Origin: Bacillota bacterium
Lineage (GTDB): Bacteria; Bacillota; Clostridia; Peptostreptococcales; Acidaminobacteraceae
DNA: 64,000 nt
NCBI GenBank assembly: GCA_020161295.1
Contig: JAIUOA010000002.1
Span: forward strand, 1 to 64,000
Reading direction: 5' to 3'
Under the pieces are notes generated by a model. The model had not been told where the DNA came from. It searched no databases and was given only the letters and a program-made list of their open reading frames with translations. Positions within the stretch are counted from its first letter, which is position 1. Each line of letters starts with the position of its first letter. Position numbers and translations under genes: made by a program. Of the stretch, positions 59,594 to 64,000 are shown piece by piece.

Positions 59594-62368
59594 TTATCTC
59601 TTTTCAGAGAAGGGGTTGATCTTATTCAGTGTGATTTTCGCTTTGCGCTTCAATGCTGTTTTCATCACGTGCTTTGGTAGGGCGTCGATCTCAAAGCCCT
59701 TTACATCATAGACACGCTCAAGCTTGATGGCATCAAATTTACATCTGAGGGTACACGCGCCACAACCGACACAAAGATAGGAATCAACCTTCGTTGCGCC
59801 ACAGCCGAGGCAGCGTGATGTTTCCTTCGCGATTTGCTCTTCCGTTAGAATCCCTCTGAGGTCTTTAAAGGTGGATTTTGAGAGTTTACCATCTATCGGG
59901 TTCAGACGTTGTCTTTCCGTTCCGTCGTAATCTATCGCTTCCGCCAGGTTCTCTTTGCTTAGCATTTTATAGGCGTGCATGTCTCTACCAAACAGAAGGG
60001 ATTGGCCCTTTTGAACAAATCGGTGGATGGAGACGGCTGCTTCCTTTCCTGCTGCGATGGCATCGATGGCAAGTCTAGGTCCGCTCGCGACATCGCCCCC
60101 AGCAAAGATATCTGCTTTTGAGGATTGTAGGGTAATGGGATTGACCTCGATGGTGTTTCTAGGCGTGAGATTAACACCTTCACCTGCTAATAAGGACCCG
60201 TAATCGTAGGTTTGGCCGACACTGAGGATTACGTAATCGCATAGGACCACCGTTCTGTTTGCATGATCAAACTGTGGTGAGAATCTTCCATTTGAGTCTA
60301 CTGTGGAGACGCATTTTGTAAACTCCACGCCTGTTACACGACCATTTTCAGTGATGATACGCGTAGGTCCCCAACCGTTCTCGATGCCAATTTCTTCTTC
60401 AAGGGCTTCGTGAACCTCTTCATTATGGGCTGGCATGCCTTCTCTGGATTCTAAGCAATAGAGCTCGGTTTGAATGACACCGGAAAGTCTCGCAGCACTT
60501 CTCGCCACATCGATGGCCACATTTCCACCGCCGATGACGACGACTCTTCCGCCGACTGCGCTTTGTTTTCCGAGGTTGAGGTCTCTTAAGAAATCAACAC
60601 CACTTAAAACCTCAGGCGTATTTTCGCCCTCTATGCCGAGTTTTCGTCCAGCCTGTGCACCAATCGCTACATAAAATGCGTTGAAGCCTTGCTTTCTTAG
60701 GTCTTCGAGGGTAAGGTCCTTACCGATCTCTACTCCGGTGACGAACTTGACACCCATTTCTTTGATGACTTCGATTTCAGCATTTAGTACGTCTTTTTCC
60801 AGACGGTAGGATGGAATACCTAAGGTAAGCATGCCGCCTAGCTTTTGCTCCTTTTCAAAGACGGTGATGTCGTAGCCATCCAGTGCGAGATCATAGGCAC
60901 AGGTCAGACCGGATGGTCCTGATCCGATAATGGCGATTTTTTTATCGCTGTAGTCATGACGTTTCGCAGGAATAAAGCGACTAGCCTGCTCTAAATCCTT
61001 TTCGGCGATGAATTTCTTAATATCGTCTACAGCAACCGCTTCATCGATGTCGCCTCTGGTGCAGTCTTCTTCACAGAGGCGTGGACAAATACGGCCGCAG
61101 ACAGCAGGCAGTGGATTGTGTTTTTTGATCAGCTCAAGCGCCTCGGTGTATTTTCCTTGTGAAGCCAGCTTGATGTAGCCCTGAACTGGGATATGGGCAG
61201 GACAGTTGGTAATGCATGGCGCTGTGCCTGAATCAAGGGCGTTCTTACGATTGATACGGTAGTCGCTGTTCCACTTTTCTTCTGGCCACTCCGTATTTCG
61301 AGGTGTGGCTTTAATGATGGTTTCATCGATAGGCGTCTTGGTGCATAACTTTTGGCCAAGTCTGAGAGCATTGGTCGGACAGACGTCCACGCATTCGCCA
61401 CAGGCGACGCACTTGCTCTCGTCGATGACAGATTTATAGTTGGACCGGACGATGTCGTTATTGATAAACTCGTTTGCGAGGCGCATGGCGTAGCAGCCAC
61501 AGCCACAGCAGTTACAAATGGCGTGTGTATGACCAGGTGTATCCAGGTTAGGAACCGAGTGCATGAGGCCGTTATCTTCGGCGCGTTTGATGATTTCGAA
61601 GGCCTCTTCTCTGGTGATTTCACGACCTCTTCCTGTCTTGATGTAGTACTCTGCCGCGTGGTCCAGCTGGATACACATCTCCTCCTTGAGGTGTCCACAG
61701 CCTTCATCCATGGCTTCCCTAGAGGTTCTGCAGGAACAGTCGGATACGGAAAAAATGGAGGCTTCATTTAAATGATAGGAGACCTCCTCGTAGCTGAGAT
61801 GCTTCGATTCCCCATCAAGCGCTCTTTCGATGGGAAGCACACGCATTGGACCAGCACCGATAGGCATGATGCCCGCAGCCATAGGGCCTTTTTTGCTACC
61901 GAAGTAGTAAAACGCTTCTGCCACCTGAGGGTATTTTGCAACCAGTTCTTTATTATTGTTGATCATCTCCAGATGGCCAGGTACGAAGATGTCTTGCCAA
62001 TACAGATCGACGCCATCCACGGTATTGACGAAGGCGACACCCGCCCAAGCGATATAATCGAGGGCTTCCTTCACCTTCTCATAGGGTTCTCCGGAAGTTT
62101 TCGCCACGTCATCTGCGCTACGTTTCTCACGAAATGCCAAGTGCATGGCGATTTTTGCTTGGTAATCATCCATGATTGGGTCCAGTGCATAATACTCTGG
62201 TCCGAATGGAATCGCTTCACGACTGGTGCCTGCTTTGGTACGTCCTATTTTATTCGCCAGGTCCACGATGCTTTGACGATAGGGTCTACCTTCCACATCC
62301 GCCCAGGTCAATGCGAAATTGAAATTCTTCGATTTGTTGAAGTTGGTTTTTTCAGGTTGCTTCGCCAT
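59594..62368 (-). CDS. Fe-S flavoprotein, GltD/NfnB-like NAD(P)H oxidoreductase
   Basis: The 924-residue protein has an N-terminal region with CSCRTSREAMDEGCGH and CNCCGCGCYA cysteine groups, then a ferredoxin motif CVACGECVDVCP. After that comes a GltD-like part: Fe-S domain CITNCPAHIPVQGYIKL, CGRICPRLCEEDCTRGDID, FAD-binding IIGSGPSGLTCAYDLA, NAD(P)H-binding VVIGGGNVAIDVARSAA, and at the C terminus CLGCGATKV with CVGCGACTLRC. It should pass electrons between NAD(P)H, ferredoxin and a partner. Its place between hypB and hypA suggests a role linked to hydrogen or nickel enzymes. Confidence 0.85.
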   Translation of the reverse strand: MAKQPEKTNFNKSKNFNFALTWADVEGRPYRQSIVDLANKIGRTKAGTSREAIPFGPEYYALDPIMDDYQAKIAMHLAFREKRSADDVAKTSGEPYEKVKEALDYIAWAGVAFVNTVDGVDLYWQDIFVPGHLEMINNNKELVAKYPQVAEAFYYFGSKKGPMAAGIMPIGAGPMRVLPIERALDGESKHLSYEEVSYHLNEASIFSVSDCSCRTSREAMDEGCGHLKEEMCIQLDHAAEYYIKTGRGREITREEAFEIIKRAEDNGLMHSVPNLDTPGHTHAICNCCGCGCYAMRLANEFINNDIVRSNYKSVIDESKCVACGECVDVCPTNALRLGQKLCTKTPIDETIIKATPRNTEWPEEKWNSDYRINRKNALDSGTAPCITNCPAHIPVQGYIKLASQGKYTEALELIKKHNPLPAVCGRICPRLCEEDCTRGDIDEAVAVDDIKKFIAEKDLEQASRFIPAKRHDYSDKKIAIIGSGPSGLTCAYDLALDGYDITVFEKEQKLGGMLTLGIPSYRLEKDVLNAEIEVIKEMGVKFVTGVEIGKDLTLEDLRKQGFNAFYVAIGAQAGRKLGIEGENTPEVLSGVDFLRDLNLGKQSAVGGRVVVIGGGNVAIDVARSAARLSGVIQTELYCLESREGMPAHNEEVHEALEEEIGIENGWGPTRIITENGRVTGVEFTKCVSTVDSNGRFSPQFDHANRTVVLCDYVILSVGQTYDYGSLLAGEGVNLTPRNTIEVNPITLQSSKADIFAGGDVASGPRLAIDAIAAGKEAAVSIHRFVQKGQSLLFGRDMHAYKMLSKENLAEAIDYDGTERQRLNPIDGKLSKSTFKDLRGILTEEQIAKETSRCLGCGATKVDSYLCVGCGACTLRCKFDAIKLERVYDVKGFEIDALPKHVMKTALKRKAKITLNKINPFSEKR

Positions 62369-62389
62369 ATTGAATCCTCTCCTTATGCG

Positions 62390-63067
62390 TTATGATGACT
62401 GGTTTTTCCAGTTGTTTACTTCAGTCTGGAGCCAGTTGGTCCACCGATCAAGCCCTTCGCCTGTTTTCGCAGATATCGGGATAATCTCGATTTTAGGATT
62501 GATTTTTTTAACGCGCTCCACTACTGCTTCGTAATTGAAATCGAAATAGGGGAGGGTGTCGATTTTATTGATGAGCAGGACGTCGATGACGCTGAACATC
62601 AGCGGGTATTTAAGTGGCTTATCGTCTCCCTCTGGAACGCTGAGAATCGCTGCACTTTTGCAAGCACCAGTATCGAACTCCGCAGGGCAAACGAGGTTGC
62701 CGACGTTTTCTAAAATGACGAGATCTAGTCCTTCGTGCTCAAGTTCGTTTAGCCCCTGCTTCGTCATGTCCGCATCGAGGTGGCACATACCGCCGGTATG
62801 GAGCTGAATGACCTTTACACCCGTTTCAGAAATCGTCCTCGCATCCACGTCAGAGTCGATGTCTGCCTCCATCACACCGATATTTAGCACATCCTTTAGC
62901 GAATGCATGGTCTTTACGAGTGTGGTGGTTTTACCTGAGCCGGGGGAGGACATGAGGTTTAGTAAAAATGTTTTGTCACTTTTAAGCTGCATCCTGAGAA
63001 GATCAGCCTGTTTGTTATTATCCTCGAAAATACTTTCCTTCACTTCAATCACTTTAAAGGGTTTCAC
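62390..63067 (-). CDS. hypB: Hydrogenase nickel incorporation GTPase HypB
   Basis: The 225-residue GTPase has the P-loop LMSSPGSGKTTTL, EADIDSDVDARTI, the metal site GGMCHLDADMT, LVICEN-like LVILENVGNLVCPA, and the guanine motif LLINKIDTL. It has no N-terminal CxxCGC or His-rich nickel store. Start GTG 63067 follows AAGGAGG. It drives GTP-dependent nickel insertion together with HypA. Confidence 0.93.
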   Translation of the reverse strand: MKPFKVIEVKESIFEDNNKQADLLRMQLKSDKTFLLNLMSSPGSGKTTTLVKTMHSLKDVLNIGVMEADIDSDVDARTISETGVKVIQLHTGGMCHLDADMTKQGLNELEHEGLDLVILENVGNLVCPAEFDTGACKSAAILSVPEGDDKPLKYPLMFSVIDVLLINKIDTLPYFDFNYEAVVERVKKINPKIEIIPISAKTGEGLDRWTNWLQTEVNNWKNQSS

Positions 63068-63100
63068 GTCTTCCTCCTTATCGCAGATGTTAAAATTGTT

Positions 63101-63119
63101 ATTATATTGTCAATATAAT
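63101..63119. promoter_or_regulatory. 19-bp palindrome upstream of hypB
   Basis: ATTATATTGTCAATATAAT is a perfect inverted repeat with a central T, 34 bp upstream of the hypB start codon. It is a candidate operator of the hyp cluster; no known regulator consensus is evident. Confidence 0.45.
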
Positions 63120-63242
63120 TGTATGGTGTTAGAAACAATAAGTCAAAATTGTGAAAGCATTATAAATGCTAACTTTCATGGAAAACACTTTCGAGATAAG
63201 TTTACACTCTGTTGATGAAAAGGTGTCTGAAAATAAAGAAAA

Positions 63243-63278
63243 TCCAGTCGACTCACGCAAATACAAGTGTCAACTGGA
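63243..63278 (-). terminator. Terminator of the FAD protein gene
   Basis: On the minus strand TCCAGTTGAC pairs with GTCGACTGGA (one G-U), followed by TTTTCTTTATTTTC. It separates the gene at 63296 from hypB. Confidence 0.65.
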
Positions 63279-63295
63279 CTTGAAAGTAAAATTAA

Positions 63296-64000
63296 TTAGA
63301 AAAAATCACTGACTAAGGACTCGGAAAAACGGATACAATTTTCAAGTGATAGTGCACTGAGGCATTCTCCTGCTAAAAACAAGCCGTTTTTACCCTGTAA
63401 CGCCTCTATTCTCTGGAAAAATCCATTCTGAAGCTGGTCGCTGTCCACATGGGGAGAATGTCGCCAGCGCTTCATTTGGTAGATTCGTGGCGAACTCACA
63501 CCGAGTGCCACCAAATCCTCCATCACCAGTCGTGTCGTCGTCTGGGGGTTACCATCTGGGGCATCATAAGCATAAGCGATGACCAGCGCTTCTTTCGAAG
63601 TCACCTCCCAGCGCGTATCAAACAACGTGATGTGGCCTCTTCGCTCGGGTTTTAGGTTATCCAGAAGGCATCCCACACCGGAAGGGATGTTCTCGGCACA
63701 AATGGCGTAGACATTAAACGATTCCACCTTGATTTGATTTAGCATTTTGCTTAATGCCGAATCAAAGCAAGCAAAATGTGAAACTTCATCAAGTGGAGCG
63801 GCGATGATGACTTGGTCATAAAGCGCGGATTCATAAGCTGTCGTAAGCTGCCACTGCTGGTTTTCGAGCTGCTTTAAATCGGTCACCGCTTGACCCAATC
63901 TAACGTCCTTCACCGATTGTCCCAGTTTTTGTACCAATGTTATAGCGCCGCTTTTCCATGTCACAAAATCAGGCATTTCCATGAAGGTCATAAGATTATC
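63296..64000 (-). CDS. FAD-dependent amine-oxidase-like protein (5' end outside window)
   Basis: The frame stays open to the window edge, so only the C-terminal 234 or so residues are seen. They include VIIAAPLDEVSHFACF and the FAD-contacting C-terminal motif GLFLAGECLSALSLENCIRFSE, as in flavin amine oxidases and protoporphyrinogen-oxidase-like proteins. The N-terminal Rossmann motif lies outside. The substrate is unknown. Confidence 0.65.
   Translation of the reverse strand, partial: DNLMTFMEMPDFVTWKSGAITLVQKLGQSVKDVRLGQAVTDLKQLENQQWQLTTAYESALYDQVIIAAPLDEVSHFACFDSALSKMLNQIKVESFNVYAICAENIPSGVGCLLDNLKPERRGHITLFDTRWEVTSKEALVIAYAYDAPDGNPQTTTRLVMEDLVALGVSSPRIYQMKRWRHSPHVDSDQLQNGFFQRIEALQGKNGLFLAGECLSALSLENCIRFSESLVSDFF

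Overview
The window looks like a chromosomal segment of an anaerobic, low-to-middle GC Bacillota, most likely a member of the Clostridia. This rests on strong AGGAGG ribosome sites, a proline T-box leader, DUF503, DUF1292 and YkgJ-type proteins, HypA/HypB without aerobic respiratory genes, and many PTS and ABC sugar systems. A genus such as Fusibacter or Acidaminobacter is possible, but the sequence alone does not fix it. I see no rRNA, tRNA, CRISPR array, insertion sequence or prophage.

Layout. 0.2-11 kb is a mixed housekeeping and accessory stretch. It holds a DsbA-like protein, a MATE pump, a broken TspO-family gene, a PLP-enzyme/GNAT fusion, a TetR-controlled ABC-2 exporter operon, a lipoprotein, a Phd-like/Uma2 fusion with its own operator, and an SpoU rRNA methyltransferase. 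11.1-19.1 kb begins with a structured leader before a CNNM/CorC gene, followed by an EamA transporter with a His-rich tail and a sigma-54 activator. Next comes a sigma-54 promoter with two upstream sites, driving a YfcC-type transporter and an isoaspartyl dipeptidase. 19.1-31.1 kb carries many small genes and operons. These include HD, PhnA, DUF503 and beta-propeller proteins, GNATs, an HxlR remnant, a MarR/NmrA pair, a hydrolase/cyclase/GNAT operon, a GNAT-APH fusion, an AAA ATPase, and a Crp/Fnr regulator divergent from a polyferredoxin gene.

31.1-42.4 kb is a complete disaccharide locus: cytoplasmic amylosucrase-like GH13, sugar ABC transporter (binding protein, two permeases, MsmX-type ATPase), LacI regulator, fructokinase-like PfkB, and a GH65 phosphorylase fused to beta-phosphoglucomutase. 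Two identical LacI-type operators sit inside the -35/-10 spacers of its two promoters. Import, glucosyl transfer or phosphorolysis, fructose phosphorylation and beta-G1P to G6P conversion are all encoded together.

42.5-50.9 kb returns to scattered genes: cupin, Cys-rich protein, CPBP protease, DUF1292, YkgJ, a 7TM GGDEF cyclase, an S41 protease and ProS under a proline T-box. 51.0-59.2 kb is a hexitol PTS operon: mannitol-type IICB, MtlR-type regulator, IICBA, 1-phosphofructokinase-like kinase, Zn-dependent polyol-phosphate dehydrogenase and HPr. It lacks mtlD, so a route through fructose-1-phosphate is suggested. 59.2-63.1 kb, on the minus strand, holds hypB, a large Fe-S flavoprotein and hypA. 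The window ends inside an FAD amine-oxidase-like gene.

The most unusual items are the GNAT-APH(3')-like fusion, the Phd/Uma2 fusion with an 18-bp operator in its promoter spacer, the PLP/GNAT fusion, the noncanonical hexitol operon, the unexplained structured leader near 11.2 kb, and the HypB-flavoprotein-HypA cluster.
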